NCBI GenBank assembly: GCA_019802505.1
Contig: JAFMOC010000009.1
Span: 7,917,001-7,981,000, forward strand
DNA from: Corydoras sp. C115
Taxonomy: Eukaryota; Chordata; Actinopteri; Siluriformes; Callichthyidae
Direction: 5' to 3'
DNA: 64,000 nt
Shown: in pieces, positions 21,781 through 32,689 of the stretch
Position numbering within the stretch: the first letter of the stretch is position 1
How the letters are laid out: every line of letters starts with the position of its first letter
Made by a program: the position numbers and the translations under genes
Notes under the pieces: generated by a model
What the model saw: only the letters and a program-made list of their open reading frames with translations
Databases searched by the model: none
Told to the model about the DNA's origin: nothing

Positions 21781-21989
21781 CATCCATCCATCCATTATCT
21801 CCTGCTTTATCCTCTACTAGGGTCGGGGGGGTTACCCATGCTCATCCAGGGGAGAACTTTTCGGGAATTCAATTGACCTTGATCCATGTTTTGGAACTGT
21901 GGGAGGAAACCGGAGAACCCAGAGGAAACCCACGTGGACACGATGAGAACATGGAAACTCCACCCAGATTGGGATTCGATTCGAAGGGT
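21780..21989 (-). repeat. Mermaid-like SINE with internal deletion
   Basis: The antisense copy has an (ATCC)n tail, but about 120 bp from CGGG to GAATTCAATTG are missing near 21863. The head is truncated after GGGATTCGA. Confidence 0.82.
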
Positions 21990-22610
21990 GCAGGATAGCT
22001 GTTTTTTTCCATTCACCCAGTAACCCAATGGTTTACGTTCAGGTGGTCGCAGTCCTGCAGTGCGCCCTCATACAGTCAGTGATGTAGCTGCATATGCTCA
22101 GTCTACACCCGTGAAATCAAAGTGACCTGTACGTAAATCTGAATCCAGGGGATTAGGAAAACGCAGGGCAGTGCCGAGTCCCGCTTGAGGGCCCTACAGC
22201 GGTGGGAAAAAGATGTAGTTTGAAATTGGATCTATGTAAAGTAGACGTAATGTACGCCTCGTACTGCTTCATTCTCCATAGTGTTATATAAGGGTAATGT
22301 ATGATAATGCAATGCTTTGCTGGCGTGGAACCAGACACCTGTTCCTTTGATGGCTGTCCCATCAGGCCTCGGTACCTCCTGAACTCGGACGGTCCCGCTG
22401 GCCTCGCGTATTCAGTATGTGCTTCCTGAACCTCGGCGCTGACTTTTAGAAAAGGTCAAGGATTCTGCGTCAATCGGCAAGTTTTCTTCCCAAGACTCAA
22501 CTCTAAAGGCAGAAGAGGAAGAAGGAGGGGTTGACTACTTTAATCCGTGGGTGGGAGGGGGGGTCGAATGGGTCGAAACCCAAAACTGCTCAAAACTGCT
22601 CAAAACTGTT
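21990..22610. other. Unique intergenic sequence
   Basis: No gene or repeat was recognised. A CAAAACTGCT triplication lies at about 22580-22609, immediately before the hairpin. Confidence 0.4.
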
Positions 22611-22677
22611 CATTTTTTTTTTCCTCGTGGTAAACAAACGCTTCGTGCGTTTGTTTACCACGAGGAAAAAAAAAATG
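22611..22677. repeat. Perfect 31-bp inverted repeat (hairpin)
   Basis: The left arm 22611-22641 (CAT, ten T, then CCTCGTGGTAAACAAACGC) is exactly complementary to the right arm 22647-22677, leaving a five-base loop TTCGT. No mismatch is present in either arm. It could form a cruciform, be a recent foldback event, or be an assembly artefact. Confidence 0.95.
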
Positions 22678-22690
22678 TTTATATAATAAC

Positions 22691-23056
22691 AGCGGCACAG
22701 TGGCTTTGTGGTTTAGCATGTTCTCCTCTCAGAGCTGGGGATTCCTGATTCGATTTCCAATCTGGGTGGAGTTTCCATGTTCTCCCCTTGTCTGCGTGGG
22801 TTTCCTCCGGGTTTTCCGGTTTCCTCCCACAGTCCAAAAACATGGATCAAGTCAATTGAGTTCTCCAAATTGCCCCATATAGAGTGTGTATGTGTGCATG
22901 TCTGTGTGAGTGAGTGTGTGCCCAGCGAAAGATTGCCCCCCTGTCCTGGGTGTATCTGCCCAGTGCCCGAGACGTTCTCCCCTGGATGGGCATGGAGAAC
23001 CCCTCCCCCCCGCGGCCCTAATATAGGATAAAGCGGAAGATAATGGATAGATGGAT
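22691..23056 (+). repeat. Mermaid-like SINE, full length
   Basis: The sense copy has A box TGGCTTTGTGG (one change) and a B box changed to GATTCGATTTCC. The tail is GGATAGATGGAT. Confidence 0.87.
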
Positions 23057-23269
23057 ATATAATAACATTGTGATGAACCTTCTCTTTGACTTTCTCTAAT
23101 ACTTCTGCGTTTGAAAGCCTTTTAGAACCTAAGAACATGCTGTATGTGCAACATGACGCCGTAATAAAGGAGAAGGAGAACACCAGACCAACCACATGAG
23201 ACTGAAGACCACGGGAGATGAACTGTCTCTTAAAAATGTTTTTAAAAAACTATAATATAGGCAACACAG
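23057..23269. other. Unique sequence
   Basis: A short AT-rich gap between two SINE copies, with nothing recognised. Confidence 0.45.
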
Positions 23270-23577
23270 GGGCGGCATGGTGGCTTAATGGTTAACATGT
23301 TCTCCTCTCAGCGCTGGGGATTCCTGGTTCGAATCCCAATCTGGGTGGAGTTTCCATGTTCTCTCCGTGTCCGCGTGGGTTTCCTCCGGGTTCTCCGGTT
23401 TCCTCCCACAGTCCAAAAAACATTGATCAAGGTCAAATAAATGCTCCAAATTGCCCCATATAGAGTGTGTCTGTGTGAGTGAGTGTGCCTAGCAATATAT
23501 TGGCACCCTGTCCTGGGTGTATCTGCCCAGCGCCTGAAACGTTCTACCCTGGATGGACATGGGGAACCCCCCCCCCA
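23270..23577 (+). repeat. Mermaid-like SINE, tail lost
   Basis: The sense copy has A box TGGCTTAATGG and B box GGTTCGAATCC. It stops in the poly-C segment, so the last 60 bp and the tail are missing. Confidence 0.86.
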
Positions 23578-23699
23578 CAGAAATACGTCAATGATACCAC
23601 CATGTAACCTCAGATGACATGTGAATTCCTATAACGGAACCAAACCTGAGGTCTTCTATACCATCACAGTATGCACAACCTACAGAAATAAATAATAAC

Positions 23700-24145
23700 G
23701 GCAACCAGTGCAGTGGTATGCACTCGAGACACTAGGGGGAGCCCTAGTCGATCCTAACTGTTCTTCGCCTGGTGAAGAAGGAACTCTCTAATCTGGCAGA
23801 GTGATAAGTTTTACACCCAATCATCTCCCAGCTCTTAAAATAGTCCACCAACCAATGTCCCGCCCCCGGCGTCCTGCGAGCGGCGCTTTGTGAGCTCCAC
23901 AAACTCCAGCAGCACTGCTGTGTCCGATCCAACACACTGCACCCACCAACGCACAGACTCATTGCAGTGCTCAGAATGATGCACCACCTGAATCACACCC
24001 ACTCTGCTCTAGCCATGGAGACTACCCGGGCTACCGAGTGCCTCTGTGTTCCCAGCGGGACGACGGAGAACAGACACAACAAACGAGCGGGTGTAGAAAC
24101 GAGGCGGTGTTCCTAATAAAGTGGCCGGGTGGAGCGTGTGTACAC
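23700..24145 (-). repeat. Possible diverged dispersed repeat
   Basis: On the minus strand 23885-23980 reads GAGCACTGCAATGAGTCTGT, then CGGACACAGCAGTGCTGCTG and GAGTTTGTGGAGCTCAC. This resembles the GCACTGCAGTGACAC...CAGCAGTGCTG repeat also found at 34.5 and 37.7 kb. TTCCTAATAAAGTGGCCGGG at 24110-24129 is a familiar repeat end but on the opposite strand. The join is not resolved. Confidence 0.4.
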
Positions 24146-24699
24146 ACACAGTGTGTTAGTTCATGTAGAAGCACACGAGAGCACGCCGCCCATACCGAAC
24201 CAGGAGCTTCATCACGGGGCCGATAAAGCGCCTCTGTCCGCGGAACGTCAGGACGTGAAGTAAACAGTTCTGGAGGATGGACGGCTGCACGAGGTAGAAC
24301 CGAGGATGAGCAGGTGGAGCGTGCCTCACAACCTGCCAAGCTGATTTCAGCCCAGCGCCTGAATTACAAAGAGGGCTCGCCGGCGAAGACGTGGAGGGGG
24401 TGGAGGGGGGCGGAGGTGGAGGGGGGACGACGACGAAACAAAGCAGCAACATGATGAGAAGGAACTTTCGCCCTCGGTGAACGAACCTCGTCGCTGCGTG
24501 AGCCTGAACACGGGTGCAGCTCTCCGGCGCTGAGAGGCTCTTCTTTAATCCCACTCTCAGAGTGCCCCCTGCTGGGTTGCCTTCGCTCGGAAATTAAGAC
24601 AGGTTTAATGGAGGAGGTGAGGCCATTTTGGGAGCATTGTTCCAAACAAGCCATGGGATCGAACGGGAGTCTGCAGAACTGCTTAATATAAATCTTTAC
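24146..24699. other. GC-rich unique block with unassigned ORF
   Basis: A minus-strand open frame of 132 codons (24156-24554) includes a hydrophobic stretch FLLIMLLLCFVVV followed by prolines, and ends FRGQRRFIGPVMKLLVRYGR and a few more residues. I do not recognise it. The proline part comes from a purine-rich simple tract, so I give it low weight as a gene. A perfect CTCF-core match lies at 24562-24575. Confidence 0.3.
24562..24575 (-). promoter_or_regulatory. CTCF-like core motif
   Basis: The minus strand reads CCAGCAGGGGGCAC, which fits every position of the CTCF core CCASYAGRKGGCRS. Occupancy cannot be judged from sequence. Confidence 0.5.
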
Positions 24700-24872
24700 C
24701 TTCATCCTCTTGCAGGGTCGTGGGAGGGGGGGGGTTCCCCCATAGCCATCCAGGGGTGAACGTCTTAGATGCTGGGCAGATACACCCAGGACAGGGCTCC
24801 AATCCATTGCTGGGCTCCAATCCATTGCCACTCACTCACATCATCACATTATATAGGAGTAATACACCTTGA
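24700..24872 (-). repeat. Diverged Mermaid-like fragment
   Basis: An antisense tail-side fragment (CATCCTCTTGCAGGGTCGTG, then CAGATACACCCAGGACAGGG). It contains a local duplication of GCTCCAATCCATTGC at 24798 and 24816. Confidence 0.7.
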
Positions 24873-24882
24873 ACCTGTACAC

Positions 24883-25210
24883 CCTCCATCCATCCATTAT
24901 CTTCCGCTTTATCCTATATTAGGGTCGCGGGGGGGTTCCCCATGCCCATCCAGGGGAGAATGTCTCGGGCGCTGGGCAGATACACCAGGACAGGACGCCA
25001 ATCTTTCACTGGATACACACTCTCTATATGGGGCAATTTGGAGAATTCAATTGATCTTGATTTCAATTCAATTGATCCATGATTTTTGGACTGTGGGAGG
25101 TAACCGGAGAACCCGGAGGAAACCCAGGTTGACACGTGGAGAACATGGAAACTTCCAACAGATTGGGATTCAAACCTGAAGCTGAGAGGAGAACATGCCA
25201 ACCACTAAGC
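24883..25210 (-). repeat. Mermaid-like SINE
   Basis: The antisense copy has an (ATCC)n tail. It ends at CCAACCACTAAGC without the outermost head. A small duplication (TTGATCTTGATTTCAATTCA) lies near 25050. Confidence 0.84.
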
Positions 25211-25345
25211 ATAATATTAATATGCATTTCAAATGTTCAAAAAGGAGTGCACACCGGTGGAAATGACGGAACCCAATGTCAAGAACAACATTAATAACAG
25301 TTTGGGGAAGGCCCGCATGCCACTGTGCGCGAAGTACATTGAATA

Positions 25346-25702
25346 ATCCATCCATTATCTTCCGCTTTATCCTATCTTAGGGTCGCGGGGGTGTTCCCCA
25401 TGCCCATCCAGGGGAGAACGTTTCGAGCGCTGGGCAGATACACCCAGGACAGGGGGGCAATCTATCACTGGGCATACACTCACTCACACACACACACACA
25501 CATACTCTATATGGGGCAATTTGGAGAACTCAATTGACATTGATCCATGTTTTTTGGACTGTGGGAGGAAACCGGAGAACCTGGAGGAAACCCACGCGGA
25601 CACGGGGAGAACATGAAAACTCCACCCAGATGGGGATTCGAAACGGGAATCCCTAGTGCTGAGAGGAGAACATGCCAACCACTAACCCACCGTGCCGCCC
25701 CG
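25346..25702 (-). repeat. Mermaid-like SINE, full length
   Basis: A well preserved antisense copy. Its complementary GT segment is expanded to (CA)8 at 25484-25502. It ends CACCGTGCCGCCCC. Confidence 0.88.
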
Positions 25703-26681
25703 CACATTGAATAATAATTTTTAAATTCATTGTAACGTTCTGCGTAACGTTGACAATGTGAGCTCTAGTTCAGTTCTTCGCTCATCTGGCGCCAACAACC
25801 ATGCCAGGGTCCAAAACCAAAAGGTAAGGATAGGGTTCGCTTCAGAAGATGCACACCATGCTGCATTATGCATAACTCAGATGGACCGGAACCATGGAGG
25901 GGGTTCTGGTGGCGTCTCTTTCATCAGACGCTCGTGTTTTATATTCACGTTCGTTTCCATTTCGTTCTCTCGGCTGTTTGGAAGGGAACGTACGTCTCGG
26001 TTCTGTATCACAGCAGCAGTGGGGTGCAGGAGAAGGCCGTTAAATTATGCATCGTTTCCTGCATTTAAAGGCGTAATCTAAGGCCCGGCTGACAGGCCGT
26101 ACTTCATCTCTCTCGCTGCTGTATGTCGGCCATTCGCAGATGTTTCGCACATTTGATCATAAAGTCTCTCAGTGGGTTTTCTACACGATCGCTGTTCAAC
26201 ATAAAGATTATCTGAGAATACGGATAATACAACGTATATTAATAAATAAATAAAGAAAGAAGGCTGCAAAACATACACATCAGACAGACAGAATGATGGA
26301 CAGACGAAAGGACGCAAGGACTGACCGCCACGCCCCGAAACATTACGAAGGAACATCATGAACGAGTTCTGATGACATCATCATGTGTCCATTACTCTAC
26401 TGGCGTCCCGCGTCCCTCGGACATGCGGATGTGACACATGCACTAATAATATACAATCTGCTCGACCACCTTAACACACATCATTCTGTATGTTCAGAGG
26501 ACCGGGATAGGCGCTCTGTATTACAGATGAGCGATATAATTACAGATGTAATTACGATAATTACAATTATTATGCGATCATGAACTTCACCAAATAAAAT
26601 AAAAAGATCACTACACAAGGTTTCTTATGTTTGTTATTTATTTAATGTCAACGGCAAATAATATTTATTATTATTATTATT
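25703..26681. other. Unique sequence, parts enhancer-like
   Basis: Single-copy sequence. The 25830-26080 part (GCTGCATTATGCATAACTCA, GTTAAATTATGCATCGTTTC) is free of repeats and has POU/homeodomain-like ATGCAT and TTAAATTATGCA words. No exon was recognised. Confidence 0.35.
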
Positions 26682-26937
26682 AGCGGGTTCGAATCCCAAT
26701 CATGAGTTTCCATGTTCTCCCTGTGTCCACGTGGGTTTCCTCCGGGTTCTCCGGTTTCCTCCCACAGTCCAAAAACATGGATCAAGGTCAATTGAATTCT
26801 CCAAATTGCCCCATATAGAGTGTTTGTGTGTGTGAGTGAGTGTGAAACGTTCTCCCCTGAATGGGCAATGGGAACCCCCCCCCCCCCCCGACCCTAATAG
26901 AGGATAAAGCAGAAGATAATAAATGGATTATTATTAT
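26682..26937 (+). repeat. Mermaid-like SINE lacking the A box and part of the middle
   Basis: The sense copy starts at the B box GGTTCGAATCC (26686-26696). It skips the GCCCAGCGATAGATTGG to GCCCAGCGCC segment and reaches GATAATAAATGGATTA. Confidence 0.82.
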
Positions 26938-26941
26938 TACT

Positions 26942-26983
<42 letters not shown>
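26928..26983. repeat. (TAA)n microsatellite
   Basis: About 14 TAA units between two SINE pieces. It may have grown from the tail of the first piece. Confidence 0.92.
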
Positions 26984-27131
26984 TTATGCCCAGTGATAGA
27001 TTGGCGCCCTGTCCTGGGTGTATCTGCCCAGAGCCCGAAACGTTCTCCCCTGGATGGGCATGGCGAACCCCACCGCGACCCTAATAGAGGATAAAGCAGA
27101 AGATAATGAATGAATGAATGAATGAATGAAT
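26984..27131 (+). repeat. Mermaid-like SINE, tail third
   Basis: The sense piece starts at GCCCAGTGATAGATTGG and ends in a (GAAT)n tail. It contains precisely the segment that the preceding copy lacks, so the two may derive from one rearranged copy. Confidence 0.82.
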
Positions 27132-28181
27132 AATAATTTATTATTATAATATTTATTTAATAATATATCAGGAAAGTACAACGCAAGGATTTGGCTGAAT
27201 ATTAACACAAAATATTAAATTCTTTTGTCAAAATCAGAGTAAAATAACAATCTGCGTCCCTTAAAAAACATATTCAAATCCATTTGGAACAAAGCTAGCT
27301 TTTTCCCTTGACGACAAATCAAATAGACATGCGGTTCTGTGCGAGATGAGTCTATAGTTCTGGCAACCGTCAAAATTATGTACTTCTCATGAACGTCGTC
27401 TTGGTGATGTTAAGGCCCTGTTATGATTAATTTATTGCAATGTTTTTTAATCGTGATAAACGGCAAGAACGATTAATTGTCTCTTCCCCGTCTTTTTTTC
27501 CAAACAAACCGTGAACTCGGCAGCGTTTTCGTGGTGGCGTGATGCGTGTTGTTATTTGCGTGCTGCGTCAGAGACGGTGACGTGTGAGCCGACATTAAAA
27601 TAACGTTAGTACTAAGAGCACCTCAGGCCCCCAGGCCGACGCTCTGCAAACACACTGCCGCAGAGTGCGCGAGGGGTTCGAGTTCGGGCGGGGGGGGTGT
27701 CGTTTCAGTCGGCGTGACATATTCGGTACACTTATCCAGTCTTATCCCGGTGTCCTTAATAACTGGAGACGGCGTCTTGACGATGTGGTAAACACTTAGC
27801 CGACGTGCCCTTAAGCCCAGTGCGTTCGGTCGTCGAAGGCGCATAACGTCCAGGTAGTAAAAAAAAGCTCGGGATGTAAACGACGACCTCGGCATGTTTC
27901 TGCGTTTAAAAGAAGTCGCCGATGTACCGCCATCAATTACGAAATCAATGAAGCGCCGTCAATTCGCATTACCTCCTCCCGGCGGCACCGGCTCCCGTGC
28001 ACGAGGAAATCGCTCGCAGACTAATTGCTAATGACACTTTGCTCGAGCCATCCATCATAGAGCTAAAAGAGGAGTCCGTCCACAACAAAGAGGAGGACAT
28101 GACATCACACACGCACCGGCGGCGGAGCAGGACAAGCGTATCATACTCATAAACAATCATAAATATAATACGTGGAATAAT
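27132..28181. other. Unique sequence
   Basis: About 1 kb, with GC rising from 27600 to 28100. No gene was recognised and there is no repeat. Confidence 0.4.
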
Positions 28182-28484
28182 GTGTGGCGGCATGGCAGCT
28201 TAGTGGTTGTAGAATGTTCTCCTCTCAGCGCTGGGGTTTCTCGGTTTGAATCCCAATCTGGGTGGAGTTTCCATGTTCTCCCCATGTCTGCGTGGGGTTC
28301 CTCCAGGTTCTCCGGTTTCCAAATTGCTCCATATAGTGTGTGTGTGTGTGAGTGTGTGTCCAGTAATAGATTGCCCCCCTGTCCTGATTGTATCGAAACG
28401 TTCTCCCCTGGATGGGCATGGGGAACCCCCCCACCCCCTGCGACCCTAGTAGAGGATAAAGTGGAAGATAATGGATGGATTGAA
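28182..28484 (+). repeat. Mermaid-like SINE with internal deletions
   Basis: The sense copy has its A box changed to CAGCTTAGTGG and lacks the central GTCCAAAAACATGG segment. It is preceded by GAATAATGT, and the same word follows it at about 28484-28492. Confidence 0.85.
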
Positions 28485-28489
28485 TAATG

Positions 28490-28806
28490 TTTGGCGCCAT
28501 GGTGGCTTAGTGGTTTAGCATGTTCTCCTCTCAGCGCTGGGGATTCCCGGTTCGAATCCCAATCTGGGTGGAGTTTCCATGTTCTCGCCATGTCTGCGTG
28601 GGGTTCCTCCAGGTTCTCCGGTTACCTCCCACAGTCCAAAAAACATGGATCAAGGTCAATCAAATTCTCCAAATTGCCTCATATAGAGTGTATGTGTGTG
28701 AGTGAGTGTGTGTCCAGTGAAAGATTGGCGCCCTGTCCTGGGTGTATCTGCCCCCCCCCCCCCCCCGCGGCCCTAGTAGAGGATAAAGCGGATGGATGGA
28801 TGGATT
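28490..28806 (+). repeat. Mermaid-like SINE
   Basis: The sense copy has an intact A box (TGGCTTAGTGG, 28502-28512) and B box GGTTCGAATCC. The CCCGAAACGTTCTCCCC segment is replaced by a run of about 16 C. It sits directly behind the previous copy. Confidence 0.86.
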
Positions 28807-28897
28807 ATAATGTATCCCGTATGACCTGACGGTCACATGACCTAATTTTCAGATAGAAGACTAATTAATAACTAATTCATTTCAATACATTTTCATA

Positions 28898-29115
28898 TTT
28901 TCTCCAAGTTCCCTCCCACAGTTAAAATAAAACATGGATTCAAAGTGATTTGCCTGCTTTAAATTGCCCCATCTGAATTGCCCCTATAAAGTGTATGTGT
29001 ATGTGTTGGTGTGTGTGAGTGAGTGTGTGTCCACTGATGGATTGACGCTCTGTCCTGGATGTTCTTCCCTGCATGGACACGGGGAACCCCCTCCATGACC
29101 CTAATATAGGTCCAA
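28898..29115 (+). repeat. Diverged Mermaid-like fragment
   Basis: The sense body half (CCTCCCACAGTTAAAATAAA, AAATTGCCCC twice, CTGATGGATTGACGCTCTGT) with many changes. It is an older copy. Confidence 0.65.
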
Positions 29116-29282
29116 GTTAAAGACGAGAAAAAACTTCACTTCACCTTAAATAAAATGAAAAGGCTATTCGGTGAGCAAATATTAATATTGTAATTCTTCC
29201 GTTGAATGTGACTCGCTTAAAACCCTGACACAACGAGGAAACGAGGTTGAGCGTGGTATCGACTGGTTCCTCCTCCACAGAG
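29116..29282. other. Unique sequence
   Basis: Single-copy flank of the element that follows, with no motif named. Confidence 0.4.
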
Positions 29283-29445
29283 GAAGTCATTTAAAGTTTC
29301 AGGTTCGGGTGTAATTTGTGTTTCTTTCCAACTTCTCGGTAATTACTCTGAAAGTCCATCAGGCCAGTTTTCCTGGAACTGCCCCTCTGCACCTCAGCTC
29401 CCCACGAAATCCAGAACAATTGAACGAGATCCTCTTAATTAGCTC
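29283..29445. promoter_or_regulatory. Duplicated non-coding element, copy A
   Basis: It shares, in the same order, GAAGTCATTTAAAGT, GTAATTTGT, CGGTAATTACTCT, AATCCAGAACAAT and TTAATTAG with copy B at 30866-31005. The homeodomain-like cores TAATTAC and TTAATTAG are kept while spacers differ, and copy A is 23 bp longer in the middle. This is the pattern expected of a duplicated enhancer module under partial constraint. It is not a repeat seen elsewhere in the window. Confidence 0.55.
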
Positions 29446-29572
29446 ACGATCAGCTCGCAGGCAAAAGTTCTACAGACTGCTTCATACGGAGCTTCAGAAC
29501 CGAGGCCGTGACTAATGATGAGCGAGACATCTGAAAAATAATACACAGCATTGATTGGGTCTCTCTCTCACA

Positions 29573-29574
29573 CA

Positions 29575-29622
<48 letters not shown>
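29573..29622. repeat. (CA)n microsatellite
   Basis: About 21 CA units preceded by a CTCTCTCACACACAAA segment. Confidence 0.93.
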
Positions 29623-29623
<1 letters not shown>

Positions 29624-30019
29624 CCCACCTGTTCCACGCACAGCGGACAGTCATGCTGGTACCGGGTCTTTTTAATTAATAAAAAACATAATTGGAATAA
29701 TTAAACGTCCACTATTGATCTGAGATCAGTCGACGCCCGCGTGCTCGTATTACAACTTGCACCGTCGCCTGTTCAAAACAGACATTGGATTTTAAACTCG
29801 CGGCCCGCGGGCCATATCCGGCCCCTAATTAAAATCCATCCAGATCATTTTACATCAAATTATAATTGTTATTAACGGCCCGTTAATATGTTTTTTTGGA
29901 GCGTGTTCATATTTAAAATTCGTATGATTTTGACAGGAACATTTTTTTCTAAGTTTTAAGTTTAAGTTTATTTTTCTAAAATGGCCCAAGAGCAACGAAA
30001 TCTGATTTTAATTTGTTTG

Positions 30020-30055
<36 letters not shown>

Positions 30056-30189
30056 TTTGTGGAAAAACATTATTTTATTTATTTTTTTTATTATCGTAAA
30101 ATAATTTTCCTGTCTGTTTATATTTCTATTCATGTTCAGAAAACCTTTAATATTTGTGAGTTTGTAATGTTTCTATGTTCCGCCCACAC
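29623..30189. other. Unique AT-rich sequence with poly-T
   Basis: No gene is present. Poly-T of 32 bases lies at 30021-30052. Confidence 0.5.
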
Positions 30190-30466
30190 ACTGGATTAGT
30201 GGTTAGCATGTTCTCCTCTCAGTGCTGGGAATTCAGGTTCGAATTCCAATCTGGATGGAGTTTCCATGTTCTCCCCATGTCCACGTGGGTTCCCTTACAC
30301 ATACAAAAATATGGATTCAAGGCAAATTAAATACTCTAAATTGCCCCATATAGAGTGTGTTTGTGTGAGTGCGTGTGTGCCCAGTGATAGATTGGCATCC
30401 TGTCCTGGGTGTATCCCCTATAAAGGATTAAGCAGAATATAATGAATGAATGAATGAATGAATGTT
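30190..30466 (+). repeat. Mermaid-like SINE with deletions
   Basis: The sense copy starts in the A box (ATTAGTGGTTAGCATG) and has a shortened CCTCCGGGTTCTCC segment. It ends in (GAAT)n. Confidence 0.82.
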
Positions 30467-30865
30467 GGGCCCGTGCTGTTTTGGCCCCCGGTGCAGTTGG
30501 CTTCGACATTCCTAGATTAGTGGAATCATATTAGAATTACAATATAATCCCGTTGGACCAGCAATGTTTCAATCCCATTTAAACAGTCAGGGTACGTTCT
30601 GTGTGAATTTGGCATGTTCTCCCTGCTGCTATTTAGATTTTAATTGCAGTTGCATCCCTGTGTGAACGTGTGGAGAATGTGTTCACAATAAAAAAGTGCC
30701 GTTTAAAGTCTGAATGGAACCTTGAAGCCGGTCGAGTATATATTACTGTATAATGATTTTAAAAGTGCCTGCACCCCGTTAACCCCGTTTAACCCCCATT
30801 AAAACTTAAAAAAACCAAGAGAGCGGGTCTGAAAGAGCTAATGACTGATCCCGGCTCTGCAAAGA
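30467..30865. other. Unique sequence
   Basis: Single-copy sequence. A small ACCCCGTTAACCCCGTTTAA tandem lies near 30774. No gene was recognised. Confidence 0.4.
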
Positions 30866-31005
30866 AAGTCATTTAAAGTCTGAAGTTTGAGTCGGAAACG
30901 TAATTTGTAATTAATCCTCACTTCCCCGTAATTACTCTACTCTTCACCTGCCGAAGGAAGAAACGAGATCCAGAACAATCGAAAATGAATCTGTTAATTA
31001 GCCGA
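30866..31005. promoter_or_regulatory. Duplicated non-coding element, copy B
   Basis: The partner of copy A at 29283-29445. It adds a TAATTAATCC site (TAATCC is the OTX/PITX-type core) that copy A lacks, and keeps CGTAATTACTCT and TTAATTAG. The divergence in spacers together with the conserved cores suggests an old local duplication. Confidence 0.55.
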
Positions 31006-31976
31006 GCTGACGGGGAACATGTTCCAAACGCCTCGGCCTGATTGGCCCTCAACGTCATCGTGACATCACCACTGGCGTCATGTGTTAGTCCGAAGTCCTT
31101 GTTATGAACGTATTCAGCGCTGCGGGAGTCGGCTCGACTTTTCAAAATAAAACTTTACAAAATAAGAACTTCTTTCACACTGAAAATGTGAGTGGAGCTG
31201 TTTAATTATGATTATATTAAAACTAAACCAAACATTCCGGTGAAGAAAGTGTAAACTTTTTAAATCTTCCAGATGGTGGACTATTGGTCGTTCTGCTGGA
31301 CTACACATCAGGTGGTGGACAAGTCTGAGGACCTCCCATCTGACTTGGTTTGACCCTTAAACAAGGTCCAGAACCCGGAGTTAGGACTTTATGTTGGATG
31401 TCGCCATTGGTGCCTTGGCGTTTCATGTACTTGTCGAACCTGCAGAGAGAGGTAAGGAACGCCAGAGACCGCGTGACCGTGATGTCCTTGAGCAGTGCCG
31501 GGACAGCGGCAGGAAATCTCTTTAAAGATAAAGGTGATGGAGTTTAACGAATGACACTTAAGACTCTTTGTCGTCGTTGATATAAATGATCTGGCAGACA
31601 ATGAGATGATGGATTTCTCATATCTTCTAAAGCCCTCCCCGGGCGGCGATCGACTCTGTAATGGCCCCGCCCTCACGTCTGTGCCCGAGACCGTCAGGCT
31701 AAATAACCGAGGTTAAAATAAGCCAGGTTTCCGCCTTTTAATCTTCAGTGAACTCCGAATGCTGAACGTTTGATTGCTCTATTATTTAATAACACACGTC
31801 ACTTTTTAAATCGCGCCTTTAATCATCAGGATTGAATACGAGTTTCTCCAAAGGTAGCGAGCAGACCGACTCCGATTCATTCCGCGCCGCATCAATAATG
31901 TAGAATACGAAGTGGAGACGGTGCAGGAAGCTATCGAGCCCGGCCGCGCTTCTCCAAACCTAATTAAATCCTAATG
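31006..31976. other. Unique sequence, partly enhancer-like
   Basis: The 31700-31975 part (AAATCGCGCCTTTAATCATC, ACCTAATTAAATCCTAATGA) looks like another candidate regulatory block. There is no exon or repeat. Confidence 0.35.
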
Positions 31977-32116
31977 ATCCATGTTTTTGGACTGGAGGAG
32001 GAAAGCCACGCGGACACGGGGAGGACATGGAAACTCCACCCAGGTTGGGATTCAAACCGGGAATCCCTAACGTTGAGAGGAGAACGTGCTAACCACTAAG
32101 CCACTCTGCCACCCTT
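31977..32116 (-). repeat. Mermaid-like SINE, head third only
   Basis: The antisense piece runs from CCATGTTTTTGGACTGG to AAGCCACTCTGCCACCC. Confidence 0.8.
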
Positions 32117-32689
32117 ATATTAATTATATTAATATTTAATATTAACAGGCCATGTCCTAATGACCGGGTGGACGTCGGGTTCCGATGGGGGCCGTGCCCT
32201 TTAACTCTTAACGCTGCTTTAGTTTGTGACAGAAGACCTTTATGGGAATGTCAGGAATCAGACCAGCGAGGCGACTGCATGGTCAGCGGTGATTTTGCAT
32301 CGTCTTATTAACTCCAGTGAAGGTCACCTGAACGTTAACGCACACAGACACACGTCTGAAGTCGGCCCGCTGCTTAACGGGGTCCATAAAGCCGTCGAGT
32401 GGAAGCCCCAGCATCCCTCACCGGACTCAAATGGATGGTTGATATTCGCTTGCTGACAAGGAAAATGGCCATGTTTTTCACTCCTGCCCCAGAACCTTAC
32501 AAAAAAAAAATAAGCCATTCCAGGAACGTAAAGACTGTCAGAGATGCGAAAAGGAACCCAAATATGGAGTGTTGGGTTTATAACTGGATGTCGGACAACC
32601 TTGAGTTGGCACTTTCTCTCATGTACACTGATGGAAAAAGAGAAAACGCCTAAATGCCCCCACTGCGTCGCTTTAGGTTTTAGAATCTT
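32117..32689. other. Unique sequence, partly enhancer-like
   Basis: A single-copy block. The minus and plus frames of 60-85 codons here match nothing I know. GATCAGACC/GACTGTCAGAGATGC-type mixed sequence suggests possible constraint. Confidence 0.3.
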
